DNA of 64,000 nt from an uncultured Pseudomonadales bacterium (GCA_943842505.1 CALTDI010000004.1:62001-126000), one strand, 5' to 3'; positions 43,456 to 53,358 are shown, numbered from the stretch's first letter. The notes: generated by a model not told the origin, from the letters alone. Program-made: numbers and translations.

Positions 43456-44700
43456 ATGAACCCAAGAACAGCACTGGATCTCGAATTCGTGCGCGCGCAG
43501 TATCCTGAGAATCATTGGAACTGGGCCTTCTTCGAGAATGCAGGTGGTGCCTATGTCCCACATTCGGTGATTCAGAGAATCAACGCTTACATGAGTGAAA
43601 CTCAGGTGCAGCCAGGCTATCCCTATCCAGAATCATCCGATGCAGCTTGGCGAATGAATCTTGGCCATAGGCTGATGGCGGATTTCGTCGGTGCACAGCT
43701 CGAAGAGGTCACTGTGTCGGCATCTACCTCCTTCAATGTCTATGTACTCGCACAGGCACTTCGACATCTTTGGGCCGCCGGCGATGAGATTATTGTCGCA
43801 ACCCTAAATCATGAGGCGAACTCGGGGCCCTGGCGACGCCTGGAAGAATTTGGATTGAAGATAGTCGAATGGCCCATAGCATCGGACACTGCCGAACTCG
43901 ATCTGAATGTACTTAAACAATTGCTAAATGAGAAGACGCAGCTAGTTGCCTTTCCCCATGTCTCGAACATAGCAGGCAATATAAACGCTGTCGGTGCTAT
44001 CACCGAACTGGCGCATGCAGCGGGCGCTTTGGTTTGTGTGGATGGCGTTGCCTATGCGCCGCACCGGGCACTGAGTGTGAAAGAGTGGGATGTCGATTTC
44101 TATCTTTTCAGCTTCTACAAAGTATTCGGGCCACATATGGGATGCCTGTATGGAAAGCGAGATATTCTGCACAAAGCCAAAGGGCAGTATCATTACTTCT
44201 TCGACGAAGATGACCTGCTACACAAGATGAACCCCGCTGGCCCGAATCACGAATCTATCGCCTCATTGGTTGGCATCGCCGACTACTTCGATGCGCTCTA
44301 CGCTCACCACTTCGACGAACAGCGAGAATCATTCTTCCAACGCAGCCAGATCGTCTATGGTGCGATAGCGGAACACGAGCAGCTTCTGACTACCAGATTT
44401 CTAGACTTTATCGGCTCCAGAAAAGATATCAGGTTAATTGGCAGACATGATCAGGACAAAGATATTCGTGTACCTACCTTCTCATTCGTCTCCAGCAAGA
44501 TGGGCTCTGAAGAAATAGCCAGAGCGGTTGCCCAAGACGAAGTCGCTATCAGTTCCGGCCATTTCTATGCGAAGCGATTGGTAGAGAGCCTGCAAATAAA
44601 AGATACCGAAGACGGCGTTGTACGCTGCTCAATGGCACACTACAACACCATCGAAGAAGTCGATAAACTAATTCATTCCCTAGATAGAGTTCTAGGCTAA
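43456..44700 (+). CDS. class V aminotransferase / cysteine-desulfurase-like PLP enzyme, 414 aa
   Basis: A fold-type I PLP enzyme with FFENAGGAYVPHSV at the N-terminus, NHEANSGPWRRL and FPHVSNIAGNINAVG in the cofactor region, VCVDGVAYAPHR, and the PLP lysine in FYLFSFYKVFGPHMG. The pattern matches the TIGR01976 cysteine-desulfurase-like group rather than IscS or SufS, whose Cys loop is missing. Possibly works with the downstream aldehyde dehydrogenase, 35 bases on, in amino-compound catabolism. Confidence 0.88.
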   Translation: MNPRTALDLEFVRAQYPENHWNWAFFENAGGAYVPHSVIQRINAYMSETQVQPGYPYPESSDAAWRMNLGHRLMADFVGAQLEEVTVSASTSFNVYVLAQALRHLWAAGDEIIVATLNHEANSGPWRRLEEFGLKIVEWPIASDTAELDLNVLKQLLNEKTQLVAFPHVSNIAGNINAVGAITELAHAAGALVCVDGVAYAPHRALSVKEWDVDFYLFSFYKVFGPHMGCLYGKRDILHKAKGQYHYFFDEDDLLHKMNPAGPNHESIASLVGIADYFDALYAHHFDEQRESFFQRSQIVYGAIAEHEQLLTTRFLDFIGSRKDIRLIGRHDQDKDIRVPTFSFVSSKMGSEEIARAVAQDEVAISSGHFYAKRLVESLQIKDTEDGVVRCSMAHYNTIEEVDKLIHSLDRVLG

Positions 44701-44735
44701 ATAGAAACCGTCACTCTAGCAGAGATATAGACACT

Positions 44736-46190
44736 ATGATTAAGCTCGAAGATCCCACACTGTTTAGAACCGAAAATTTCGTCAATGGCAAATGGGTCGC
44801 AGGCTCCGCTGGCCATATTGAAGTACTGAACCCAGCGAGCGGCGAACTGGTTGCAAGAACAGTAGACGGCAATGCCGACGATGCAAGAGCGGCGGTCGAT
44901 GCCGCGGCCGTGGCTTTCAAGAGCTGGAGCAGAATACCCGCGAAAGAGCGCGCCACCTATCTGCGTCGCTGGTATGAACTGATTCTAGAAAACGCCGATG
45001 ATCTAGGCGCATTGATGACCGCCGAGCAGGGCAAGCCGCTTAGCGAAGCTATCGGCGAAGTGAAATACGGAGCCGGCTTCATCGAGTTCTATGCCGAAGA
45101 GTGCAAGCGCGTGATGGGGGATATTATTCCTACCGTAGCCAACGATCGTCGCTTACAAGTTTACAAGCAAGCCGTTGGCGTTGTTGGCTGCATCACGCCC
45201 TGGAATTTTCCCAACGCAATGATCACCAGAAAGGCAGCCCCGGCCATGGCCGCAGGTTGCACGGTTGTAATAAAGCCCGACGCGGGCACTCCCCTGTCTG
45301 CACTGGCCCTTTGCGAACTCGCGCAACGTGCCGGCATTCCCGCAGGCGTACTTAACGTTGTCGTTGGCAGCGATGCGCAGGCCATAGGTGAAGTTCTCAC
45401 ACAGCATGAAAAGATCGGGAAGTTTACATTCACCGGGTCGACCGCAGTCGGGAAGATACTAATGGCGCAATGCGCGTCCACGGTAAAGAAAATTTCCCTA
45501 GAGCTGGGCGGCAACGCGCCCTTCATCGTATTCGATGATGCCGACATCGACGCGGCAGTAAGCCATTGCGTCGCCACCAAGTTTCGAAACTGCGGCCAAA
45601 CCTGTGTCTGTACCAATCGAATCTTTGTACATGAAACTATCGCCGAAGAATTCACCGACAAGCTACAGCAGAGCATAGCGGCACTAAAGGTTGCCGACGG
45701 ACTCGAAGAAGGCGCCGAGATTGGGCCCATGATTAATATCCAGGCCCTGGAGAAGATGGATATGCTAATGGCTGACGCACTGAGCAAAGGGGCGAAGGTA
45801 TTGATTGGTGGCGCGCGCCACGAACTCGGCCAGAACTTCTTCCAGCCAACCCTGCTGACCAATATTAACGATGCTATGCGACTGGCGAATGAAGAGATCT
45901 TCGGCCCTATCGCTGCTGTGCAGACATTCACCACAGAAGAGGAAGTCGTCGCCAAGGCGAACGCGACCGAGTACGGGCTCGCCGCCTATTTCTTCACACG
46001 AGACGTAGGTCGGGTCATGCGCGTCTCCGAAGACCTCGAATACGGCATCGTGTGTTCTAACTCGGGCGTGTTCTCTACCGAGGTGGCACCGTTTGGTGGC
46101 TGGAAACAGTCCGGCATTGGATCGGAAGGTGGCAGGGAAGGCATTGCCGATTTCTATGAAACGAAGTTCCATTCTCTGGGTGGAATCTAA
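44736..46190 (+). CDS. gabD: succinate-semialdehyde dehydrogenase-type NAD(P)+ aldehyde dehydrogenase, 484 aa
   Basis: Oxidises an aldehyde to an acid; closest in motif to GabD. Seen: CITPWNFPNAMITRK, GCTVVIKPDAGTPLSALAL, FTGSTAVGKILM, ISLELGGNAPFIVFDDADID (catalytic Glu), RNCGQTCVCTNRI (catalytic Cys) and NEEIFGPIAAVQTF. Length matches GabD (about 480). It follows the PLP enzyme on the same strand, a gene order that fits 4-aminobutyrate or related transamination followed by oxidation. That linkage is inferred, and the exact aldehyde is not proven. Confidence 0.9.
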   Translation: MIKLEDPTLFRTENFVNGKWVAGSAGHIEVLNPASGELVARTVDGNADDARAAVDAAAVAFKSWSRIPAKERATYLRRWYELILENADDLGALMTAEQGKPLSEAIGEVKYGAGFIEFYAEECKRVMGDIIPTVANDRRLQVYKQAVGVVGCITPWNFPNAMITRKAAPAMAAGCTVVIKPDAGTPLSALALCELAQRAGIPAGVLNVVVGSDAQAIGEVLTQHEKIGKFTFTGSTAVGKILMAQCASTVKKISLELGGNAPFIVFDDADIDAAVSHCVATKFRNCGQTCVCTNRIFVHETIAEEFTDKLQQSIAALKVADGLEEGAEIGPMINIQALEKMDMLMADALSKGAKVLIGGARHELGQNFFQPTLLTNINDAMRLANEEIFGPIAAVQTFTTEEEVVAKANATEYGLAAYFFTRDVGRVMRVSEDLEYGIVCSNSGVFSTEVAPFGGWKQSGIGSEGGREGIADFYETKFHSLGGI

Positions 46191-46294
46191 AGGTTAGAAC
46201 TTTGCGTCGTAATATTCAGCTAGCCGAGCTTTACTGAACTGGAGGCTGGCTCGCTAGAGATAGAGAGAACCCGAATCGCAATCCGGCTGCCTAT

Positions 46295-46753
46295 TCAATC
46301 ACGATAATTGATTTGCAGGCCCTTCAAGAAATTTCTGAGGATCTGATCTTTGCATTCGCGGTAATGCTTATGGCCAGGGCGGCGAAAGAAAGCACTTAAC
46401 TCATGCTTGCTGATCTCCTGCCCTGCCGATGCCAATATCTCTAGGATCTCATCAGCCTTGAGGTTCAGTGCAATCTTCAACTTCATAAATATCATATTAT
46501 TAGTGAGCTTCGTTTCGGCTTCCGGTACCCCACCCTCTTTCTCACCACGCAAGGCGATGATCAGGCCGTTTAGAAACGAGGCTAGAGAGGTATCGTCACA
46601 CTCGACCAGATCAGGATCATCGTCCTTCTTCAGCCATGCGGAGATTTCTGCCCTATCGGTCTCCACATTAGCCAGCCCGAAGATAGCGATCATCTTGCTA
46701 TCATCAAAGTCCAGTATGTAGCGTATCCGTCTTAGACAATCATTATTGTTCAT
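46295..46753 (-). CDS. yehS: DUF1456 family protein (YehS-like), 152 aa
   Basis: Two DUF1456 repeats: NNNDCLRRIRYILDFDDSKM...FLNGLIIALRG and LTNNMIFMKLKIALNLKADEILEIL...FLKGLQINYRD. Function unknown in general; common across Gammaproteobacteria. It lies 7 bases after the S4-domain gene on the same strand. Confidence 0.92.
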   Translation of the reverse strand: MNNNDCLRRIRYILDFDDSKMIAIFGLANVETDRAEISAWLKKDDDPDLVECDDTSLASFLNGLIIALRGEKEGGVPEAETKLTNNMIFMKLKIALNLKADEILEILASAGQEISKHELSAFFRRPGHKHYRECKDQILRNFLKGLQINYRD

Positions 46754-46760
46754 ACTCTTA

Positions 46761-47144
46761 TTAGCTCTTTATGCCTATAGCTTTTCTTCCTGCCTTCTTC
46801 GCTACCGGCTTTTTGCTCTTGGCTTTCATTTTTTTTCCCGTGTCTGTCTTAGCAGGACTTCCTTCAGGCTCAGCACTAGGGACTTCAACAACCGGTTCGG
46901 CACTTTGGTCACAATGCATGCGATAGTTATTGCCATCGAATTGAATGATATCTCCCGATAGGATCTTCTTTCTCTTCTGGGTCTGAACTACATTATTCAC
47001 CAGCACATGGCCTCCCGCAATAGCAGCCTTCGCCTCTCCGCCACTTCCGACCAAACCTTCGAATTTTAGAATCTTGTATAGCTCGATTGGCTGCCTGGTC
47101 AGCTCTACCAGCTGTGCCTTAATATCGTTGTCTGCATCTGTCAT
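46761..47144 (-). CDS. ybcJ: S4-domain RNA-binding protein (YbcJ-like) with basic tail, 127 aa
   Basis: Start ATG 47144 gives MTDADNDIKAQLVELTRQPI. The S4-like core is IELYKILKFEGLVGSGGEAK and AAIAGGHVLVNNVVQTQKRKKI, as in YbcJ. A C-terminal tail rich in Lys (KKMKAKSKKPVAKKAGRKA) extends well past the usual length of about 70 residues and probably adds non-specific RNA affinity. Same strand as YehS and YaeQ. Confidence 0.88.
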   Translation of the reverse strand: MTDADNDIKAQLVELTRQPIELYKILKFEGLVGSGGEAKAAIAGGHVLVNNVVQTQKRKKILSGDIIQFDGNNYRMHCDQSAEPVVEVPSAEPEGSPAKTDTGKKMKAKSKKPVAKKAGRKAIGIKS

Positions 47145-47187
47145 AGGATTCTCTTTAAACATCTATGCCAATAATTAGTAACTGCCT

Positions 47188-47727
47188 TCATGATTTATCC
47201 TGCAAAGACTCAACGAACAGCTCACACTCACCCAACTCGCTCGCAACGAATAGTGAGTCACCGGATACCGTAATAGATAACTCCATACCCCGATCACAAA
47301 TTTTTGCCAACGCCTGCACTTGCTCCCAGTTAAACTGGTAAACGTCGACTGGTAACTCTTCCAGCTGCGTTCGGTTCTGCTGCCACCATGTAGGTGCCTT
47401 GCTATTAAAACAATAGATCTTTGCGCTTTCAGCAATGCGACTTGACTTCTTTATTCTCTCTGACGATGGCTCTCCAACATCTATCCACAATTGCAGATTT
47501 CCATCCAGCGAATGTGACCAGAGGTCTGGCTCTTCCGTATCACTAAGGCCTTTGCAGAATACCAGTTGATCGTCGCTATTCAGGCAGTAGCCCAGCACGC
47601 GAACCATCATCCTCTCCATCGTCTCGGATGGGTGACGCGCGAGCGTGAGATTAAACGAATCGTAGACATCCCTGTTCAGATCGCTAAGTGAGACTTGAAG
47701 CTTGTAAATTGTCGGCTTTAGGGCCAC
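47188..47727 (-). CDS. yaeQ: YaeQ family protein, 179 aa
   Basis: Typical YaeQ start MALKPTIYKLQVSLSDLNRD, then LARHPSETMERMMVRVLGYC, DEEPDLWSHSLDGNLQLWIDVG-like core and the closing QVQALAKICDRGMELSITV block. YaeQ has a PD-(D/E)XK nuclease-like fold; its role is not settled. Strongly characteristic of Gamma- and Betaproteobacteria. Confidence 0.95.
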   Translation of the reverse strand: MALKPTIYKLQVSLSDLNRDVYDSFNLTLARHPSETMERMMVRVLGYCLNSDDQLVFCKGLSDTEEPDLWSHSLDGNLQLWIDVGEPSSERIKKSSRIAESAKIYCFNSKAPTWWQQNRTQLEELPVDVYQFNWEQVQALAKICDRGMELSITVSGDSLFVASELGECELFVESLQDKS

Positions 47728-47900
47728 GTGAGATCTCGATGTCTGTTTATAGATGGGCGCTAGCGATAGCCGCTAGCAGCTGTTACGGGGCGCACACTAT
47801 AGCATCAATAGCGCCTCCGCGTGGGCCAGGAATTCTTCAGACGTTCACCGCTTGCCGAGAATATGTAAGAATGCAGGTCGAGTTACATTAGGGAACAACT

Positions 47901-50156
47901 ATGAAACATTCTATTCAGACATTTCTTCGACGTTCTACTCTCGCGTTTCGCTGCCTCGCGATAGCAGCTGTGGTATCGATCGCTACGATTAGCAGCGCAC
48001 AGCCGACACTGTTCGGATTTAATGATAGTACCAGTGCGCAACAGAGACAGATGGAAACCCAGTTCGATACGCTTATCGACAGGGCTGAGATGGATCGCTG
48101 GCTGAGGGAGTTTTCGTCCCAGGCCCACCACGTCGGATCACCTAAGAGTAAAGAGAACGCAGAGGCCATTGCGGCACTTCTGCGCTCATGGAACTATGAC
48201 GTAGAGATTGCCGAGTATGAAGTGCTGTTTCCCGAGCCACTCACTCGCGAGCTAGAGCTCGTAGCTCCCACGCGATTCACTGCCTCGTTGATGGAAGACC
48301 CCATCGATGGAGATGCCAGCACGTCGAACACTGACAATCTGCTTCCTTCGTATAATGCCTTCTCGACAGACGGAGAAGTGGAGGCCGAGTTAGTCTTCGT
48401 TAACTACGGCACCCCGGCTGACTACGAGTTACTCGAGCGTTATGGTGTAAGTGTCGCTGGCAAGATCGCCATCTCAAAATATGGGGGATCCTGGCGTGGC
48501 ATCAAACCCAAGCTCGCAGGAGAGATGGGTGCAATTGGCACTCTCATCTATTCCGACCCGGCTGACGACGGCTATGGGCCAGGCGATGTATACCCCGAAG
48601 GCCCCTACAAGAACGATAGCGGCGTACAACGTGGCTCGGTTATGGATATGCCCACCTATCCAGGCGATGTGCTCACTCCCGGAGTCGGTGCGACTGGAGA
48701 TGTGAATCGACTTAGTCGCGAAGAAGCGCCGACTATTACACAAATTCCTGTGCTGCCAATATCCTATCGAGATGCCCTGCCCCTGCTCGAGGCGATGGGC
48801 GGAGCGGTAGTTCCTAAGGAATGGCGCGGCGGCTTACCGATAACCTACCACCTGGGACCCGGGCCCGCGCGCGTCAGGCTCAAGCTTGAGTTCGACTGGA
48901 AGATGGTGACCGCCTACAACGTCATCGCCCGCCTGGAAGGCACTAGCATGCCGGATCAGTGGATTATTCGTGGCAATCATCACGACGGATGGAATCATGG
49001 CGCGGCAGACCCTCTTTCGGGGATAGTCGCCATGCTCGCCGAGGCCAAGGCGGTAAGTCGCCTCGCAGAATCGGGCTACCCGCCGGCAAGAACCATCATC
49101 TATGCAGCCTGGGATGCCGAAGAGCCTGGACTAATCGGATCGACTGAGTGGGCGGAACATCACGCCGCAGAGTTACAGGAGCATGCGGTTGCCTACCTCA
49201 ATACCGATGGCAACGGTCGTGGTTTCGTGAATGTTGGCGGCAGCCATGTATTGGAACGATTCTTTAATGAAATCATGAGCGATGTCGAAGACCCCCAAAC
49301 TGGCGTCTCAGTTCAACAGAGGCGTCGCGCGAATCTGCGCATCAATGGCGGCTCTGAGAAAATTCGAAATGAGGCGAAGAATCGCAGCGACCTGCGTATT
49401 AGTCCTCTTGGTTCGGGGTCGGACTACACCCCGTTTCTTCAACATCTGGGTATAGCGTCTGCCAATATGGGCTTCGGTGGACACTCCGGAGGTGGCAGTT
49501 ACCACACTATGTACGATACCTATGAACACTATAGCAAGTGGATCGACCCTGGCCTGATCTACGGACGCACTCTTGCCCAGTTTGCCGGGCGCGCCACCCT
49601 GCGTCTGGCCAATGCGCCAAGACTGCCATTCGACTTTCAGGGCTTCACTGATAATGTCTCAGGCTACATTGAAGAGATTGAGACACTGGCTGATGACATG
49701 CGCGAGAAAACCGCCACTGACAATCTCGACATAGACTCAGGTGTGTATGGCCTCGTTCTCGATCCGACGAAAACATTCGGCCCACCTATACCCAAACCCG
49801 CCGTGCCACATTTTAATTTTGCACCACTAAAGAACGCCCTGGCGCGACTTGAAGATTCGGCAGCGGCCTACCAGAACCTGGCAATGACTGGCGCCGCGGC
49901 AAGCGCAAATCAGAACTATCTGCTGTACACCAGCGAGCGCGAGCTAATTCGAGAGGAAGGCTTGACTGGCCGCCCCTGGTATAAGCACCACATCTACGCG
50001 CCGGGCTTCTATACCGGCTATGGCGTTAAGACCATTCCAGGCGTTAGAGAGGCGATTGAACAGCGACAATACAATCAGGTTGCCGGACAGATCGATATCG
50101 CAGCCGAAGTGCTGACCAATCTAGCAGTGCGACTGGATGAACTAGTAGAGCGCTAG
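47901..50156 (+). CDS. M28 family metallopeptidase (glutamate carboxypeptidase II-like), exported, 751 aa
   Basis: Signal peptide ends SSAQ (about residue 33). Domain order follows the PSMA/NAALADase group: an N-terminal domain, a PA insert (VNYGTPADYELLERYGVSVAGKIAISKYG), and the di-zinc catalytic domain. Zinc ligands are visible in RGNHHDGWNHGAADPLSG, WDAEEPGLIGSTEW (catalytic Glu-Glu), AYLNTDGNG and GGGSYHTMYDTYEHY. A C-terminal helical dimerisation domain completes it. Cleaves C-terminal acidic residues from peptides or similar exopeptidase substrates. RBS GGGAAC lies 5 bases upstream. Confidence 0.93.
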   Translation: MKHSIQTFLRRSTLAFRCLAIAAVVSIATISSAQPTLFGFNDSTSAQQRQMETQFDTLIDRAEMDRWLREFSSQAHHVGSPKSKENAEAIAALLRSWNYDVEIAEYEVLFPEPLTRELELVAPTRFTASLMEDPIDGDASTSNTDNLLPSYNAFSTDGEVEAELVFVNYGTPADYELLERYGVSVAGKIAISKYGGSWRGIKPKLAGEMGAIGTLIYSDPADDGYGPGDVYPEGPYKNDSGVQRGSVMDMPTYPGDVLTPGVGATGDVNRLSREEAPTITQIPVLPISYRDALPLLEAMGGAVVPKEWRGGLPITYHLGPGPARVRLKLEFDWKMVTAYNVIARLEGTSMPDQWIIRGNHHDGWNHGAADPLSGIVAMLAEAKAVSRLAESGYPPARTIIYAAWDAEEPGLIGSTEWAEHHAAELQEHAVAYLNTDGNGRGFVNVGGSHVLERFFNEIMSDVEDPQTGVSVQQRRRANLRINGGSEKIRNEAKNRSDLRISPLGSGSDYTPFLQHLGIASANMGFGGHSGGGSYHTMYDTYEHYSKWIDPGLIYGRTLAQFAGRATLRLANAPRLPFDFQGFTDNVSGYIEEIETLADDMREKTATDNLDIDSGVYGLVLDPTKTFGPPIPKPAVPHFNFAPLKNALARLEDSAAAYQNLAMTGAAASANQNYLLYTSERELIREEGLTGRPWYKHHIYAPGFYTGYGVKTIPGVREAIEQRQYNQVAGQIDIAAEVLTNLAVRLDELVER

Positions 50157-50185
50157 GCAATAGCAATCAGGTATCGAAGCACGCC

Positions 50186-50920
50186 ATGAGCAAACCGTTT
50201 CTGATAATCCAACTTCGCCCGGAAGACGCAACTGCGGATAACGAGCTAGAAGCCATCAAGCAATACGGCACTCTAGATGATAGCGAGATAGTTAGGCTAC
50301 GCGCAGAGCAAGCGGGCCTGAAAGATATCGAACTGAGCCGCTATGCCGGCATCATTGTCGGTGGCAGCCCCTTCGATATCAGCACCCCCGCGGATCAGAA
50401 GTCAGCAACGCAACTAGAGATCGAAGCAGGCTTCAGTGACCTATTCGAGACAGTAATAGCACAGGACTTTCCGTTTCTGGGGTGCTGCTCGGGAAACGGC
50501 TTGCTGGGGAATTATCTAGGCGCTTCGATATCACAGAAGTATGCCGAAGCTGTTGGCGCAGCCACCATCGCGCTTAGCGAAGAAGGGAAACGCGACCCGT
50601 TGCTTAGAGGCTTTCCCGATACGTTTAGAGTTTTATTGGGTCACAAGGAGGCCTGCGACGATACACCGCCGGGAGCTGTCCTGCTCGCTAGCAATACCGC
50701 CTGCCCCGTGCAGATGTTCAGAGTTAGGAACAATATCTATGCAACTCAGTTTCATCCCGAAGCGGATGCCGCAGGGTTCACCGTTCGCATTAATATCTAC
50801 AAAGACTATGGCTACTTTCCTGCAGACTCTGCGGAAAAACTCATCGCGGCTATTGAGAAAGAGGAATTACCCGAGGCACAATTACTTCTGAAAAGATTTG
50901 TGGACACCTATAGAACCTGA
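50186..50920 (+). CDS. class I glutamine amidotransferase-like protein, 244 aa
   Basis: GATase1 fold with nucleophile Cys in FLGCCSGNGLLGNYLGA (a GxCxG-like elbow) and catalytic His/Glu in TQFHPEADAAGF. The segment GIIVGGSPFDIS is the strand before the oxyanion loop. Stand-alone members hydrolyse glutamine or gamma-glutamyl compounds, such as gamma-Glu-putrescine or GMP-synthase-like ones. It is followed, 15 bases on, by a macro-domain gene; the two are probably co-transcribed. Confidence 0.88.
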   Translation: MSKPFLIIQLRPEDATADNELEAIKQYGTLDDSEIVRLRAEQAGLKDIELSRYAGIIVGGSPFDISTPADQKSATQLEIEAGFSDLFETVIAQDFPFLGCCSGNGLLGNYLGASISQKYAEAVGAATIALSEEGKRDPLLRGFPDTFRVLLGHKEACDDTPPGAVLLASNTACPVQMFRVRNNIYATQFHPEADAAGFTVRINIYKDYGYFPADSAEKLIAAIEKEELPEAQLLLKRFVDTYRT

Positions 50921-50935
50921 ATAGGAATAGAACTC

Positions 50936-51427
50936 ATGATCTATGAAGTAGAAGGTGATATTTTGATGAGTCGCGCCGAAGTGATCGCTCAGGGCATAGG
51001 GGTGAACGACCCGATGGCCAGCGGCCTGGCACGAAAGCTTCAGGAGAAATTTCCTGGCATGCGCGACCAATTCCACGAGTGGTGCGAGCAGACAGACCCA
51101 GAGCCTGGCGAGATTTGGCTTTGGGAAGGCCATAGCAAAACCAAGATTCTTAATCTCATTACGGGCAAGCCCGCCGATTCAGAACTGGGCCGACCCAGTC
51201 GACCCGAGAAGATTGCCGTGCACCGCGCCTTCAGGGCACTCAATAAGGTGGTGGCTGATAAACGCCTTAGCTCTATCGCAATGCCGATGGTTGGTAGCGG
51301 AATTGGAGGTATCGATTGGTTGGAGGTGCGCGGCATGATGCATAGCCAGCTGGGCGAACTGCTCATACCCGTGTTCGTTTATGTATCGGTGCGCGATGGA
51401 ATGCTGGCGTCTGAACCGGGCATGTAA
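50936..51427 (+). CDS. macro-domain protein (ADP-ribose binding), 163 aa
   Basis: The core of a macro domain: MIYEVEGDILMSRAEVIAQG (VxGDI motif), a helix, WEGHSKTKILNLITGKP, and IAMPMVGSGIGGIDWLEV (phosphate-loop GxGxGG-type). These bind ADP-ribose or reverse ADP-ribosylation. The usual NAANS motif is altered to AQGIGVND, so affinity or activity may differ; the later parts are canonical. Sits directly after the amidotransferase gene. Confidence 0.88.
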   Translation: MIYEVEGDILMSRAEVIAQGIGVNDPMASGLARKLQEKFPGMRDQFHEWCEQTDPEPGEIWLWEGHSKTKILNLITGKPADSELGRPSRPEKIAVHRAFRALNKVVADKRLSSIAMPMVGSGIGGIDWLEVRGMMHSQLGELLIPVFVYVSVRDGMLASEPGM

Positions 51428-51450
51428 GACATGCCCGCATCGAATTAATA

Positions 51451-52074
51451 CTACGCCTGAACGTCTACGCTTTCTCTCTCACAGACCAATGCGTGCCAGC
51501 GCCACAGATTCTCCAGAGACTCAGCCGGCTTCAATCCAACTAACGAAGTCGCGAAATCCACCGCGGTTAGCAGTGTGATATCGACGATCGTGAACCTGTC
51601 GCCTGCTATGTAAGCTGATTCGCCAAGCTCTCTATCTATGCGCTCATAGTAGTTGTTCACATTAACATCGCTGGCTTCCTTCGCCGCCGGAATCTGTTTG
51701 AATAATCCCATCGCACCGACTATAGGCCCATTCACCCAGGACACGCCAACTTGCGACCACAGCTCGGTTTCGATATGGCGGTTTCGCATCTCGATGTGAC
51801 CTAATTCAAAAGCGTCTCTGCCCATCAGATTTGGCTCAGGCTGGATGGCCTCTAGATAACGACAGATTGCGACCGACTCACCAAGGCAGCGACCATCTTC
51901 CAGCTCCAGCACAGGGATCTTTCCGCTTGGATTTTTCTTGAGAAACTCTGGCGTCTTATGTTCGCCCTTGCTCATGTCACAATTGATCAATTCGACCTCG
52001 ATACCCTTCTCTGCTAGAAAAATCTTAACCCGTCTTGGGTTCGGGGCACGGGCATAGTCATAGAGTTTCATCAT
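51451..52074 (-). CDS. glutathione S-transferase family protein, 207 aa
   Basis: N-terminal thioredoxin domain MKLYDYARAPNPRRVKIFLA (NPRRV is the catalytic-site variant seen in several bacterial GSTs) and IPVLELEDGRCLGESVAICRYLE (cis-Pro and glutathione-gamma-Glu site). The C-terminal helical domain has FTIVDITLLTAVDF. Convergent with the macro-domain gene. Not closely similar to the other GST at 41573. Confidence 0.92.
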   Translation of the reverse strand: MMKLYDYARAPNPRRVKIFLAEKGIEVELINCDMSKGEHKTPEFLKKNPSGKIPVLELEDGRCLGESVAICRYLEAIQPEPNLMGRDAFELGHIEMRNRHIETELWSQVGVSWVNGPIVGAMGLFKQIPAAKEASDVNVNNYYERIDRELGESAYIAGDRFTIVDITLLTAVDFATSLVGLKPAESLENLWRWHALVCERESVDVQA

Positions 52075-52174
52075 CTTAAAAATTCCAACTAGTGAATGCG
52101 TTAGTATTAGCGGTGGTCGCTATCCCTTAGAAAGCGTCGATCTACGCTTAGTCCTTCGAGCAAGTCTGGCACGC

Positions 52175-53086
52175 CTACTCCTTCGGGTCCTGCAGCCCAC
52201 CGAAAGCCTCGAAAAAAGACTTGAAGAAGCCCGACAATTCAAGAGTCATAACGGCAAACTCCTGATCAAACTTCTGTGCTGCACTCTCAATCTCCTCGTT
52301 CGCCTCCTCCTGCTTCATGCCGACAAATTTAAGGCGTTTTATAGAGAGATCATCCCCCAGAGCGCAGCTTAGAATGCTATTCCATGTCACTCCCAGATTC
52401 TTAACCTGTTTGCCCGCCTCGAGATGGCCCTGGATCTCATCGGAGAACAAATCCTGCCCCTTGCAGCGCACTATATTACTGCCATCGGTTGGGTTATAGA
52501 GCTCACAGTCTTCATCGATGAGAAAGTGGTCGCTCGCATGCTGCTCCTTCAACCAACGCGTCATCACATCGCTGGGAGCGCGGTTAGCATCGGGAAGCGA
52601 TACTTTCAGACTACCGAGGCTCTCGCGCAGCAAACTGAGCAGGGATTCCGCCTTGGGGGCACTGGAGGAATTCACGACGATCAAATTGTCTTTGCCTGAG
52701 ATATAGGCGAATGTTTGCTGATTACGGGTAAAGGCTCTGGGCAGCAGCGACACAAATACATCGTCTCTTATCTGCCGCTTCTCTTTGCGGTAGATCTTAC
52801 GGCCCTGCCTATCTTCCAACTCAGCCACCTTCTCATCGGTTGCCTCATTGATCACCGACGTTGGCAAGATCTTTTCCTGCTTCTGTGCGCAGAGCATAAT
52901 ATAATCACCCTGCACATGGGCAAGCATCTCCCCCTCCTTGCCTAGTGGGCTAATCCAGCCATACTTTGACTTATCATGGCTGCTGCAGGGATGAAAGATT
53001 TGATCGGTTAGTTTCTGTTCTAATTCTTCGGGAGAGATTTTGAGCGCTTCGTTGAGACAATAGAGACGTATATTCTTGAACCACAT
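52175..53086 (-). CDS. rdgC: recombination-associated protein RdgC, 303 aa
   Basis: Start ATG 53086 gives the family start MWFKNIRLYCLN; the open frame extends 19 codons further upstream but the GGAAAA ribosome site fits this ATG. Core features: GWISPLGKEGEMLAHVQGDY, INEATDEKVAELEDRQGRKI, FVSLLPRAFTRNQQTFAYI and a C-terminal helix region ending in FEAFGGL. RdgC is a ring-shaped, non-specific DNA-binding protein that restrains RecA-promoted recombination at the nucleoid. Confidence 0.95.
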   Translation of the reverse strand: MWFKNIRLYCLNEALKISPEELEQKLTDQIFHPCSSHDKSKYGWISPLGKEGEMLAHVQGDYIMLCAQKQEKILPTSVINEATDEKVAELEDRQGRKIYRKEKRQIRDDVFVSLLPRAFTRNQQTFAYISGKDNLIVVNSSSAPKAESLLSLLRESLGSLKVSLPDANRAPSDVMTRWLKEQHASDHFLIDEDCELYNPTDGSNIVRCKGQDLFSDEIQGHLEAGKQVKNLGVTWNSILSCALGDDLSIKRLKFVGMKQEEANEEIESAAQKFDQEFAVMTLELSGFFKSFFEAFGGLQDPKE

Positions 53087-53358
53087 AGATAATTTTCCGG
53101 CTAGTACAGCTAGTACTGAAGAGATTCTAAAAGGATTAAGCAAAAAGCTTAGCGCGGAAGATTATGCGCGATACAGACACAGTATTCTAGTAGTAGCATA
53201 AGCTATTAATTTATTATCTGACTCCGAACCGAGCCGGATGAAACACCAGAACACTATCGAAAAAAGAATGGCGGCGAATGATTTTCCCATCCTATCTGGT
53301 CCCTATATTTAGGCACGATAGCATCTCCAAAAAATAGTGAGTAAAACCGGATCATCTT

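Noticed and set aside
45161-45955. 264-codon open frame antisense to the aldehyde dehydrogenase
   Set aside because: Serine/alanine-rich shadow frame with no recognisable features.
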